Shown here piece by piece: positions 19,373 to 27,105 of a stretch of 64,000 bases of DNA (its first letter is position 1; every line of letters begins with the position of its first letter). The translations under genes and the position numbers were made by a program. The stretch comes from Streptomyces varsoviensis (GTDB taxonomy: Bacteria > Actinomycetota > Actinomycetes > Streptomycetales > Streptomycetaceae), in contig NZ_JOBF01000002.1 of assembly GCF_000718635.1 (NCBI RefSeq), positions 1 through 64,000 of the forward strand, given 5' to 3'. Below the pieces are notes generated by a model. It saw only the letters and a list, made by a program, of their open reading frames with translations. It had not been told where the DNA came from and made no database searches.

Positions 19373-20307
19373 TGGGACGCGGCGGACTTCGCCGGGGTCG
19401 CCCGACCGCCCGTATCCGTGATCTCCCCGCCGGGGACGGCACGGGGGCGGAGGCCGCCGATCAGGCCCGCGATGACCAGGGCGATGCCGAGCCAGACCGA
19501 CGGCCCCGGCATGGCGGTGCCCGTGGCGGCGCCGACGGCCGCGGCCGACAGGGGGACGACGCCGGTGAGCAGCCCCGCTCGGCCCGCTCCGACGGCGCGT
19601 ACGGTCGAGTACCACAGGACGAAGGCGACGGCGGTCACCAGCAGCGCCAGGTAGCCGATGGCCGCCCACTGAGCCCCGGACAGCTCCCCGGCCGCCGTGG
19701 GCCCTTCCAGGGGGAGGGCCGAGACGGCCAGCAGTGCGCCGCCCAGCCATGTCGCGTGCACGGACACGCCCCAGGGGGAGTGGCGGCGCAGGACCGGCAC
19801 CGCGAGCAGGGTGAACGCGGCCTCGCAGGCCAGGGTCAGGGCCGCCCAGGCCACCCCGGTGGCATCCGTGCGGCCGGTGCCCGCGACCAGGACCGCGCCC
19901 GCCATGACGGCGGGCGCGGCCAGCAGGACCTGGCGGCTCGGCCGACGCCCTTCCAGCAGCGGGCCCACCACCCCGAGCAGCACTGGTACGGCCGCCACCG
20001 CGACGGCGATGACCGCGGGCTCCGCGTGCGCGACGCCCTGGACCACGGCCACGTTGAACAGCACCAGGCCGGTGATCGCGAGCCCGGTCAGCCACAGCCA
20101 CTCCCGTCCGCGCGGCCACGACAGCCGGGCGCGGGCGGGCCGGGCCATGGCCAGCAGGATCGCCGTGGCGGCCACGTAGCGGATGGCCTGGGCGGTGAGC
20201 AGCGGGGCGCCGACGAGCGCGTTCGAGACGGTGACGCTGCCGCCGACCAGCGCCATCCCGGCCATGCCGGGGAGGAGTGGGGTGACAGAAGTCGAGGGGT
20301 TGTCCAT
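19360..20307 (-). CDS. EamA/DMT family transporter
   Basis: A 315-aa membrane protein with ten predicted helices in two EamA repeats of five. DMT transporters export or import small metabolites. The gene is divergent from a MocR-type regulator with only 21-30 nt between starts, so the regulator probably controls it. This pairing (DMT transporter plus MocR) is common in actinomycetes. Its last codons lie in a 17-bp tandem repeat. Substrate unknown. Confidence 0.87.
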   Translation of the reverse strand: MDNPSTSVTPLLPGMAGMALVGGSVTVSNALVGAPLLTAQAIRYVAATAILLAMARPARARLSWPRGREWLWLTGLAITGLVLFNVAVVQGVAHAEPAVIAVAVAAVPVLLGVVGPLLEGRRPSRQVLLAAPAVMAGAVLVAGTGRTDATGVAWAALTLACEAAFTLLAVPVLRRHSPWGVSVHATWLGGALLAVSALPLEGPTAAGELSGAQWAAIGYLALLVTAVAFVLWYSTVRAVGAGRAGLLTGVVPLSAAAVGAATGTAMPGPSVWLGIALVIAGLIGGLRPRAVPGGEITDTGGRATPAKSAASQGTR

Positions 20308-20337
20308 GCCGTCCACCCTGTCGGCACAATGGACGCC

Positions 20338-22029
20338 ATGGACAGGTCCACAATGCCGTCGGTCGAGGGGTCCAAAACGGCGGCTCCTGGGCCGGCCGAC
20401 CCGGCTTCCGTACGGGAGGGACGCGCGCTGCCCGCCGAGGCGCCGCTCCAGGCCATGGCGGAGGACGGCCCCTCGTCCCCCGGCTCGGCCATCGGCTCGG
20501 ACTTCCTCCACCTGGACATCGGCGAGGCGCCGCCCGGCGGGCGCACCGCCTGGCTCGCCGACCGGTTGCGGGCGGCCATCGCCGACGGCCGGCTGCCCGT
20601 CGGCGCGCGGCTGCCCGCCAGTCGCGTGCTCGCCGCGGAGCTGCGCGTCACCCGGGGCGTGGTGACCGAGGCGTACCGGCGGCTCGCCGAGTCCGGGCAG
20701 ATCGCGGGCCGCGGCCGGCTGGGCACGGTGGTCGTGGCGGCCCCGGCCGGACCTCGCGACCGGGCGCCCCGCGAAACCGCGCCTCCGTCCGCTACGGCCA
20801 CAGCGGCGGCCATAGCCCCAGCGACACAGCGCGAGCCCGGCTCCGCGTCCGCGATCTTCGAGACGGCCGGCCGGGAGGACGTGGTCGACTCGCTGCGCAC
20901 CCTGCCCTGCCGCATCGACCTCTCCCCGGGCGTGCCCGACCTCGCCGCTTTCCCCCGTGCCGCCTGGCTGCGTGCCGAACGCGCCGTACTCGCCGAGGCC
21001 ACGCCGGCGGACTTCGGTTACGGCGACCCGCAGGGCGCCCCCGCCCTGCGCCGGGCCGTCGTCGGCTGGCTGGCCCGTAACCGCGGTATCCGCGCCGACC
21101 CGGACGAGGTGATCGTGGTCGCCGGGGTGGCGCAGGCCCTCAGCCTGCTCGGGCGGCTCCTGCGGGAGGAGGGAGTCGACCGGATCGCGGTCGAGGACCC
21201 CGGGTCGCTGGGCGGGCGCGAGCAACTGGCCTACGGCGGCCACACGATCGTGCCCGTCCCCGTGGACGAGGGCGGCCTCGATGTGGACGCGCTGCGGGCC
21301 GGCGGCGCCCGGGCGGTGGTGCTCACCCCGGCCCACCAGTTCCCGACCGGCGCCGTCCTCGACGGCCGGCGCCGCGGTTCCCTGCTGACCTGGGCGGCGG
21401 AGGGCGGGCTGGTCATCGAGGACGACTACGACGCCGAGCACCGCTACGACCGTCCGCCGGTGCCGGCGCTGCGCTCCCTGATGCCCGAGGGGGTCTGCTA
21501 CACGGGGAGCGTCTCCAAACTCCTCGCGCCCGCCCTACGGATCGGCTGGCTTCTCGTGCCTCCGGACCGACACGATGCCGCGGTGAGCGCCAAACGGTAC
21601 GCGGACCTCGGCAACGGCACCCTCACCCAGCTCGTCCTCGCCCGGCTGATGGACTCCGGCGAACTGGAACGGCATCTGCGCCATGTCCGGCTGCGCCACC
21701 GCAAGCGCCGGGACATGATGCTGCGGGCCATCGAGACGCGTCTGCCCGGCGCCCGCGTGCACGGCGCGGCCGCCGGCCTGCATCTGACGGTCACCTTCGA
21801 CGACCGCGACGGCCGCGACGACCAGTACGGCGACCTGAGCGATGTCCGCCTGGCCACCGACGCTCTCGCCCTCGGGGTGAAGACGCACCCGCTGAGCTGG
21901 CACCGCATCACACCGGGCCCGCCCGGCCTGGTCCTCGGCTACGCGGCGGGCCCCGCCCACGAGATCGACGAGGGCATCGCCCTCATCGGCGCCGCTCTGC
22001 GCGGCCGGCGCTCCGCCACACTCCTGTAG
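20338..22029 (+). CDS. MocR/PdxR family regulator (GntR DNA-binding domain fused to aminotransferase fold)
   Basis: A 563-aa protein with an unusually long, disordered N-terminal tail (about 1-60), a GntR winged helix (about 65-135), a linker rich in Ala/Pro, and a fold-type I aminotransferase domain (about 200-560). The PLP lysine is K394 in S-V-S-K-L-L-A-P-A-L-R-I-G. MocR proteins bind PLP and DNA and often control vitamin B6 or amino-acid genes. An alternative ATG at 20329 adds three residues. Divergent from the DMT transporter gene with a very short gap, so both promoters must overlap. Confidence 0.88.
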   Translation: MDRSTMPSVEGSKTAAPGPADPASVREGRALPAEAPLQAMAEDGPSSPGSAIGSDFLHLDIGEAPPGGRTAWLADRLRAAIADGRLPVGARLPASRVLAAELRVTRGVVTEAYRRLAESGQIAGRGRLGTVVVAAPAGPRDRAPRETAPPSATATAAAIAPATQREPGSASAIFETAGREDVVDSLRTLPCRIDLSPGVPDLAAFPRAAWLRAERAVLAEATPADFGYGDPQGAPALRRAVVGWLARNRGIRADPDEVIVVAGVAQALSLLGRLLREEGVDRIAVEDPGSLGGREQLAYGGHTIVPVPVDEGGLDVDALRAGGARAVVLTPAHQFPTGAVLDGRRRGSLLTWAAEGGLVIEDDYDAEHRYDRPPVPALRSLMPEGVCYTGSVSKLLAPALRIGWLLVPPDRHDAAVSAKRYADLGNGTLTQLVLARLMDSGELERHLRHVRLRHRKRRDMMLRAIETRLPGARVHGAAAGLHLTVTFDDRDGRDDQYGDLSDVRLATDALALGVKTHPLSWHRITPGPPGLVLGYAAGPAHEIDEGIALIGAALRGRRSATLL

Positions 22030-22094
22030 ACGGTTCCGTACGGGCCCCGCGGCATCGGCCCGGCATCGACTCGACATCGGCCGCGGCGGACCGG

Positions 22095-22529
22095 TCAGTC
22101 GAGGCAGAACTCGTTGCCCTCGACGTCCTGCATCACGATGCACGACTCGTTCTCCTCATCGGCCTCCAGCAGCCGCACCCGCACCGCCCCGAGCGGTACC
22201 AGCCGTGCGCACTCGGCCTCCAGCGCGGCCAGGCGCTCCTCGCCCACGAGCCCGGTCCCGACCCGTACGTCGAGATGCACCCGGTTCTTGACGACCTTCC
22301 CCTCGGGCACGCGCTGGAAGTACAGCCGCGGGCCCTCGCCCGTGGGATCGACGCAAGCGAACGCCGAACCCCGATCCTCGGGCGGCAGCGAGCGGTTGAA
22401 CTCGTCCCAGGAGGCGAACCCCTCCGGCGCCGGCGGCACGGCATACCCCAGCACCTCGCACCAGAACCGAGCGACGCGCTCGGGTTCCGCACAGTCGAAC
22501 GTGACCTGGAACTTCTTGATCGATGACAT
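22095..22529 (-). CDS. VOC family (glyoxalase-like) protein
   Basis: A 144-aa VOC-fold protein: F-Q-V-T-F-D-C-A-E-P at the start and a closing D-V-E-G-N-E-F-C-L-D typical of glyoxalase-like domains. Two beta-alpha-beta-beta-beta units are discernible. Relatives bind metals, act on small substrates or confer drug tolerance. An upstream in-frame GTG adds two residues. Neighbours give no functional hint. Confidence 0.82.
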   Translation of the reverse strand: MSSIKKFQVTFDCAEPERVARFWCEVLGYAVPPAPEGFASWDEFNRSLPPEDRGSAFACVDPTGEGPRLYFQRVPEGKVVKNRVHLDVRVGTGLVGEERLAALEAECARLVPLGAVRVRLLEADEENESCIVMQDVEGNEFCLD

Positions 22530-22632
22530 CGCCACACCATATGGCCACGCACCGCCCGAGGCCTCCGAATTTCCCCGCCGCCGTGCGGGCCGAGGACTCG
22601 CTTGGGGGAGGGGCTTGTCAGGCGACAGGTTC

Positions 22633-22642
22633 CGATATATCG
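22633..22642 (+). promoter_or_regulatory. PadR operator-like palindrome and ribosome site
   Basis: CGATATATCG (22633-22642) is a perfect palindrome followed by TTGACGCATCGCGA and TGATCGACGATA. The GATATATC/ATCG dyads are the type of site that PadR regulators bind to control themselves. AGGAGGG at 22669-22675 is the ribosome site for the start at 22680. Confidence 0.55.
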
Positions 22643-22679
22643 TTGACGCATCGCGACTGATCGACGATAGGAGGGCGTC

Positions 22680-23309
22680 ATGAAGCGCCATCACGGACAT
22701 GAGCATGGACACGAGCACTACGGACCCGGCCAGCGTGGTCGGCGTGAGCGGGGCGAGTGGGGGGAGCGCGGGGACTTCGAAGGGCGTCGGGCGGCTTTCG
22801 GGCCGTTCGGGCCGCCGTTCGGGGAGCATGGCTTCGGCGGCGGCCGGGGGCGCGGTGGAATGCGCGGCCGGGCGCGGCGGGGTGATGTACGCGCCTCGAT
22901 CCTGGCCCTGCTCAAGGACCGCCCGATGCACGGGTACGAGATGATCCAGGAGATCGCCGAGCGCAGTGGCGGGGCCTGGAAGCCGAGCCCCGGTTCGGTC
23001 TACCCCACGCTCCAGCTCCTGGAGGACGAGGGGCTGATCACCAGCGAGAGCGAAGGCGGCAAGAAGCTGTTCACGCTCACCGAGGAGGGGCGCGCCGAGG
23101 CCGACGCGGGGTCGCAGGCCCCGTGGGAAGAGGCCGGGCGCGGCATCGACTGGGAGGGCATGCAGGAGATCCGGCAGGCCGGCTTCGGTCTGATGGAAGC
23201 CTTCGGGCAGGTCTGGAAGACCGGGAGCCCCGAACAGCGCCAGAAGGCGCTCGCGGTCATCAACGAATCGCGCAAGAAGCTGTACCTGATCCTCGCCGAC
23301 GAGGGCTGA
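22680..23309 (+). CDS. PadR family transcription regulator with His/Gly-rich N-terminus
   Basis: A 209-aa regulator. The first 60 residues are low complexity: several His near the start, then Gly/Arg/Phe-rich segments. The PadR winged helix spans about 72-150 (I-L-A-L-L-K-D-R-P-M-H-G-Y-E-M and P-S-P-G-S-V-Y-P-T-L-Q-L-L). A C-terminal helix for dimerisation follows. The His-rich head could bind metal. The AT-rich palindromes just upstream suggest autorepression. No target transporter is adjacent, so it may control only itself or distant genes. Confidence 0.9.
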   Translation: MKRHHGHEHGHEHYGPGQRGRRERGEWGERGDFEGRRAAFGPFGPPFGEHGFGGGRGRGGMRGRARRGDVRASILALLKDRPMHGYEMIQEIAERSGGAWKPSPGSVYPTLQLLEDEGLITSESEGGKKLFTLTEEGRAEADAGSQAPWEEAGRGIDWEGMQEIRQAGFGLMEAFGQVWKTGSPEQRQKALAVINESRKKLYLILADEG

Positions 23310-23330
23310 GGCGCAGCGCACCGCAGATGA

Positions 23331-23360
23331 CGGGGCCCCGCGGACATCCGCGGGGCCCCG
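23331..23360. terminator. Strong bidirectional terminator
   Basis: CGGGGCCCCGCGG and CCGCGGGGCCCCG form a perfect 13-bp inverted repeat with a 4-nt loop (ACAT), between the stops of the convergent PadR and SRPBCC genes. Confidence 0.85.
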
Positions 23361-23381
23361 TCGCGCGGTGGCCCCGGGGGG

Positions 23382-23810
23382 TCAGGCCACCAGTCCGTCG
23401 AGCTTGCGCAGCGATTCCCGCAGCGCCGCGGTCGCCGATTCCTTGAGCTTGCCCGCCATGAGCGAGACCGCCGCCCCCGTGAACTCCCCGTCGATCCGGA
23501 CGGTCGTCGCGTCCCCGTCGGGCGTCAGCGCGTAGCTCATGGACAGGTTGACGCCCATCGGGCCCTTCCCCTTGGTGACGAGCAGCCGCGCGGGGTCGCA
23601 GGCCGCGACCGTCCAGGTCACCTCGGCCGGGAAGCCCATGAGCTTCATGTTCTCCTGGTACGTCGCCGCGACCGCGAGCGTTTCGGGCCCGCCGTGGGGG
23701 AAGCTGGTGTGGGTGGCGTTCCACTGCCCGTACGAGGAGAAGTCCGTGAGCCGGTCCCAGACCTTCTCGGCGGGCGCCTCGATACGTGCCTCTGCGCTGA
23801 CCTCGGCCAT
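23382..23810 (-). CDS. SRPBCC family protein
   Basis: A 142-aa single-domain protein with the START/polyketide-cyclase-like SRPBCC pattern: I-E-A-P-A-E-K-V-W-D-R-L-T-D-F near the start, a central beta-rich part and a long C-terminal helix ending in E-S-L-R-K-L-D. Such proteins bind hydrophobic ligands. It is not linked to a polyketide cluster here. Converges on the PadR gene across a strong terminator. Confidence 0.85.
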   Translation of the reverse strand: MAEVSAEARIEAPAEKVWDRLTDFSSYGQWNATHTSFPHGGPETLAVAATYQENMKLMGFPAEVTWTVAACDPARLLVTKGKGPMGVNLSMSYALTPDGDATTVRIDGEFTGAAVSLMAGKLKESATAALRESLRKLDGLVA

Positions 23811-23897
23811 GCGGCCACCCCTTTGGCGTCTTCGGCGTCGTCCGTGTTCCTGTGCCTATGTGTCCGTGCGCTTCCGCGGCTGTACGGGCCGTACGGT

Positions 23898-24518
23898 CTA
23901 CGGCTGTCGGCTCTGGTGGTGCGGCGCCGGAGCCCCTGCGGTGTCGCGGAACGTAACCCCGGGGCGTCGAATATTCAATACTGATGAGCCGTCAGGTTTC
24001 CTGCGGCGCCGGGACCGGGGGTGGCGCGGCGGCGTCGGCGGGTGCGCCAGGAGGTGGTCCACATGGCCCCTGGTGAGCCCGTGACCAGGGTCGATCGGCA
24101 GAAGCAGCCGGTCGCGCCGTAGCCGCGCGCGGCGGACCAGCCGGGACGGTATGACATCGTCGATCCACGCGAAGGGGCGGCCGGCCGCGAAGCGGAGCAG
24201 AGGCGCCCATTTGCGGCCCTCGAAGAGTTCGCGGGCCGGCAGCCGCGGGTCGCCGGGCTGCGGGCGGTAGCCGGTGAACTCCACCACCGGCAGGCTCGGC
24301 AACTCCAGCAGCGGCGCGATGTGGCGGTTCGCCTCGTGTTCCCAGGTGGTGGCCCACACCAGGTCGTACGCGCCGGACAGCTCGCGCAGCCAGTCGGCGT
24401 GGTCGACGGACAGCAGCACCGTGAAGCCGAGCAGGTCGTGGGCGCTGAAGCCGGGGGTGGGTAAGACGGGGTTCAGGACCCCGTCGATGTCCAGGAAGAG
24501 CAGTGGTCTGGTGGCCAT
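23898..24518 (-). CDS. HAD domain protein
   Basis: A 206-aa protein. It opens with L-L-F-L-D-I-D-G-V-L, the nucleophile motif (D-x-D) of HAD phosphatases, and W-A-T-T-W near residue 55 gives the second motif. D-D-V-I in W-I-D-D supplies the acidic motif. The last 50 residues are Arg/Pro/His-rich and look like an unstructured extension. AAGGAGAACG precedes the ATG. Substrate unknown; this short HAD type is common in streptomycetes. Confidence 0.82.
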   Translation of the reverse strand: MATRPLLFLDIDGVLNPVLPTPGFSAHDLLGFTVLLSVDHADWLRELSGAYDLVWATTWEHEANRHIAPLLELPSLPVVEFTGYRPQPGDPRLPARELFEGRKWAPLLRFAAGRPFAWIDDVIPSRLVRRARLRRDRLLLPIDPGHGLTRGHVDHLLAHPPTPPRHPRSRRRRKPDGSSVLNIRRPGVTFRDTAGAPAPHHQSRQP

Positions 24519-24844
24519 CGTTCTCCTTCTCCGCGTGGTGCGGATGGCGGTCGCCGTCGCCGGTGAGGGACGTGTGGCGTACGGGCCACGGTTGCTTCGG
24601 GAGCGCGCGCCGACGGAAGGCGCGCTCCTCGCGCGCCGTGTGCGCCGTGCGGGACCGCCGGGTGCGCCCCGGCTCGTAGCGCCGAGGCGGAACGGAACCC
24701 TGAGGCCGCGCCGGTACCGGCCCCTCAAACCTACGCTCCCGTCTCCTTCGCAGGGATGAGATCCCGGACATCTGTGCCCAACTATGGTGGGATGCGCAAA
24801 TGCTCCCCGCCGGGGATGTTCCGACCGTCGGAGGCTGATGGGGT
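24519..24844. other. 326-bp divergent promoter region
   Basis: Lies between divergent starts (HAD minus, Clp-N plus). It contains an inverted repeat GGAGCGCGC (24600-24608) and GCGCGCTCC (24620-24628), a GGGAT-GAG-ATCCC palindrome near 24754, and a possible -10 (TATGGT near 24783) for the plus-strand gene. No gene seen. Confidence 0.5.
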
Positions 24845-25369
24845 GTGAGTGTGCACAGTCGTATCCCCTCCACCGACCCCACCGGCGACGGGCGCCAGAG
24901 CCGGCTCAGCGTGGAGATGGCAGCGGTCGTCGCGGGCGCGCGCCGGCGCGCGGCGCGCGATGGTGACGCGCAGATCGATACCGCCCACCTTCTGCACGCC
25001 CTCCTCGAATCCGCGCCCGGCGCGCGCGACGCGTTCGACGGCGGGCCGCCGCAGATAGCGCGGCTGCTCGGCTATCTCGTCCAGCGCACTATCGGGTACG
25101 GGCTGCGGTGGTACGGCTCGGTCGAGGACTCCGGCGCCATCCCCGTCCTGGACGGCGCCGCCGCCCCCGGCTGGTCGCCCGCCGCCGCGGCCGCCATGGA
25201 CGGCGCGATCGGCCGCGCCCACACGCGCGGCGCCGACGCCGCCACGGGCGTCGACCTCCTCGCCGCCCTCGCCCACGACCGCGAATGCCGCGCCGTGGAG
25301 GTACTGCACCGGGCGGGCGTCGACCTCGACTCATTGACCAAGCGGCTCGACGACGAAGCCGCCCACTGA
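24845..25369 (+). CDS. Clp N-terminal domain protein, 3' end altered by repeat expansion
   Basis: A 174-aa protein of two Clp-N-like four-helix repeats (about 20-85 and 100-170: I-D-T-A-H-L-L-H-A-L-L-E and T-G-V-D-L-L-A-A-L-A-H-D). Such stand-alone proteins resemble the adaptor-binding N-domain of ClpC/ClpA and may act as proteolysis adaptors or decoys. The coding end is odd: after S-L-T-K-R-L-D-D it reads E-A-A-H and stops. Another in-frame L-T-K-R-L-D-D-A-V-R-R-E-A-G-stop lies 99 bp downstream, so an expansion seems to have created an early stop. GTG start; GGAGG is 11-12 nt upstream. Confidence 0.8.
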   Translation: MSVHSRIPSTDPTGDGRQSRLSVEMAAVVAGARRRAARDGDAQIDTAHLLHALLESAPGARDAFDGGPPQIARLLGYLVQRTIGYGLRWYGSVEDSGAIPVLDGAAAPGWSPAAAAAMDGAIGRAHTRGADAATGVDLLAALAHDRECRAVEVLHRAGVDLDSLTKRLDDEAAH

Positions 25370-25454
25370 CCGGGGCGGTCCACTGACCGGGTGGCTCACG
25401 GACCGGGGGCGGCCCACTGGCAGGGCGGCTCACTGACCAAGCGGCTCGACGACG
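25334..25454 (+). repeat. In-frame 99-bp duplication made of 16-18-bp tandem units
   Basis: TGACCAAGCGGCTCGACGAC occurs at 25335-25354 and again at 25434-25453, exactly 99 bp (33 codons) apart. Between them are degenerate units, CACTGACCGGGGCGGTC, CACTGACCGGGTGGCT, CACGGACCGGGGGCGGCC and CACTGGCAGGGCGGCT. One unit contributes the in-frame TGA (25367-25369) that ends the Clp-N gene. Confidence 0.85.
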
Positions 25455-25473
25455 CGGTCCGCCGGGAGGCGGG

Positions 25474-25557
25474 CTGATGGCGCGCGGGCCTTGCCAGGTG
25501 GCACGCCCTGCTTGACGTTGGCGTGCCTCGCCCCTCAGGGCCCGCGCGGGCCATCAG
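25474..25557. terminator. Long imperfect hairpin between convergent genes
   Basis: CTGATGG-CGCGCGGGCC (25474-25490) pairs with GGCCCGCGCG-GGCCATCAG (25539-25557), and inside it GGCACGCC pairs with GGCGTGCC. The result is an arm of more than 25 bp. It lies between the Clp-N gene and the convergent PaiB-like gene. Confidence 0.65.
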
Positions 25558-25605
25558 GGCTTCTGGCCCGCGGTGACCGCGCCGGCCCCGGCGGCGGCGC
25601 GGAGT

Positions 25606-26265
25606 TCAGCCGTTCGCGCCCGGGACGGTGGCGCCGCGGCGCAGTTGGTGGGCGCGTGCGGCCGCGTCGCGGGGCGCGTCGCGGGCGGCGAGCGCGGCCG
25701 ACATGCGCTGTCGGACCGCTTCGGGCTTGTGGCCCGCGTACTTGAACTTGGCCCGTACGTCCGTCACTTCGAGGCGCAGGCCGCGGATGCCGGAGAGCAT
25801 CCGGCCGTACGGCTCCTCGCCGGCCGCCACGGGCGCGGAGACGCCCTCGGGCTGGAAGTGGCCGACCTGGGCCTCCAGCAGTTCGGCCTTCTCGTGCGGG
25901 TCGTCCACGACATGGGCGACGCAGCGCAGTTGTACGGCCGCGTAGAAGCTGGTGGGCACGCCGTGCTCGGGCGGCGCGCCCTCGGGGGCCTGCCAGGGGC
26001 CGGGGACGAAGACGTAGTCGTCGACGACGCTCAGCAGTACCCGCGGATCGGCCTGGAGCGCGGGCCAGATGGGGTTGGGGCGGGCCAGGTGGGCCAGCGC
26101 CGTGCCGAGTTCGCCGGGGGCCGGGTCGTAGGCGAAGTGCATCGGCTGTACGTGCGGGGGCTCGCCGGACAGGCCGTTGACCGCGAGCTGGCCGAAGTCG
26201 TGCCCGGCCAGCCACCGCTGCCACTCGGCGTCGTCCAGCGGGGCGTCCCAGGGGTGGATGAGCAT
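25606..26265 (-). CDS. FMN-binding negative transcriptional regulator (PaiB-like split-barrel protein)
   Basis: A 219-aa protein of the PaiB family, a PNPOx-like split barrel that binds FMN: L-I-H-P-W-D-A-P at the start, H-V-Q-P-M-H-F-A-Y, and S-F-Y-A-A-V-Q-L. Bacillus PaiB represses sporulation and protease genes with the acetyltransferase PaiA; no paiA is here. GGGAGA precedes the ATG. It follows another split-barrel gene (26353-27066) on the same strand, 87 bp downstream of it, so the two may be one operon driven from the promoter near 27080. Confidence 0.87.
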   Translation of the reverse strand: MLIHPWDAPLDDAEWQRWLAGHDFGQLAVNGLSGEPPHVQPMHFAYDPAPGELGTALAHLARPNPIWPALQADPRVLLSVVDDYVFVPGPWQAPEGAPPEHGVPTSFYAAVQLRCVAHVVDDPHEKAELLEAQVGHFQPEGVSAPVAAGEEPYGRMLSGIRGLRLEVTDVRAKFKYAGHKPEAVRQRMSAALAARDAPRDAAARAHQLRRGATVPGANG

Positions 26266-26352
26266 GTCCGTGTCTCCCGTGCGCGGTGCGTCAGTGCTGT
26301 ATGTGCTGCCGGATGTGGTGCAAAGGCGTCGTCTTGGCTGGTGGCGTCGGGC

Positions 26353-27066
26353 TCAGGCCCGACGCTTCCGCCCGAAGTCGGCCAGATAGTCCGGCACCGG
26401 GACCCCGGGCTTCAGGTCCTCGGCCGGTTCCAGCGCCCCGTAGACGGGGGCGACGGGCACGACGCCGCTCCAGTACGGCAGGTCGAGGTCCTCGGGTTCG
26501 TCATTGGGTCCGCCGGCGCGGACCTTCGCCGACACCTCCGCGAGGTCGAGGCCGAGCACGGCGGTGGCCGCCAGCTCCTTGGCGTCGGCGGGCCGGCAGT
26601 CGGCGGCGCGGCCCGGCACCACCTGGTCGACGATCGCGTCGAGGGCGGTGCGGCGCTCCCGCTCGTCGGTCACGGTCCGCGCGGTGCCGTGCACCACCAC
26701 GGAGCGGTAGTTGATGGAGTGGTGGAAGCCCGAGCGGGCGAGGACGAGGCCGTCGACATGGGTGACGGTCAGGCACACCGGCATGCCGTCGTCGGCGCGC
26801 CCGGCCGCGCGCAGGGGCCGGGAGCCCGTCGAGCCGTGTACGTACAGGCGCTCGCCGATCCGCCCGTACAGCGTCGGCAGCACCACGGGCGCGCCGTCGC
26901 GGACGAAGCCGAGGTGGCAGACGTACCCCGCGTCGAGGATCGCGTGCACGGTCTCGCGGTCGTACGTGGCCCGCTCCCGGGCGCGGGCGGGGACCGCGCG
27001 GTCCGTGCGCGGGTACGCGGCGGCGGTGGCCGCCTGGTGCCCTGCGGGCTGCGGGGTGGTGGTCAT
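26353..27066 (-). CDS. Pyridoxamine 5'-phosphate oxidase family flavoprotein (NimA-like)
   Basis: A 237-aa split-barrel protein with the pattern of the nitroimidazole-resistance or heme-binding subgroup: H-A-I-L-D-A-G-Y-V-C-H-L-G-F-V, L-P-T-L-Y-G-R, Y-V-H-G-S-T-G-S-R, and F-H-H-S-I-N-Y-R-S-V-V-V-H-G. These proteins bind FMN, F420 or heme; true PNPOx activity is not implied. Its start is only 36 nt from the start of a divergent MocR regulator that senses PLP, so it is probably a MocR target. Confidence 0.85.
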   Translation of the reverse strand: MTTTPQPAGHQAATAAAYPRTDRAVPARARERATYDRETVHAILDAGYVCHLGFVRDGAPVVLPTLYGRIGERLYVHGSTGSRPLRAAGRADDGMPVCLTVTHVDGLVLARSGFHHSINYRSVVVHGTARTVTDERERRTALDAIVDQVVPGRAADCRPADAKELAATAVLGLDLAEVSAKVRAGGPNDEPEDLDLPYWSGVVPVAPVYGALEPAEDLKPGVPVPDYLADFGRKRRA

Positions 27067-27105
27067 GGCGCGACTCCATTGTATTAGTGCATAATGTTGT
27101 TTGTG
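27067..27105. promoter_or_regulatory. Overlapping divergent promoters between a flavoprotein gene and a MocR gene
   Basis: CATAAT (27090-27095, plus) is a near-consensus -10 placed 7 nt before GTG 27103. TACAAT (reading 27083 to 27078, minus) is a near-consensus -10 placed 11 nt before the minus-strand ATG at 27066. The two boxes are only 6 nt apart, so the polymerases exclude one another. GTGC occurs at 27087 and 27103 as a possible direct repeat for the regulator. The stretch is strikingly AT-rich. Confidence 0.65.

Noticed and set aside
18350..19654. 434-codon plus-strand frame opposite PhzF
   Set aside because: PhzF motifs on the minus strand (N-L-S-E, C-G-H-A-T) are decisive; this frame shows no domain.
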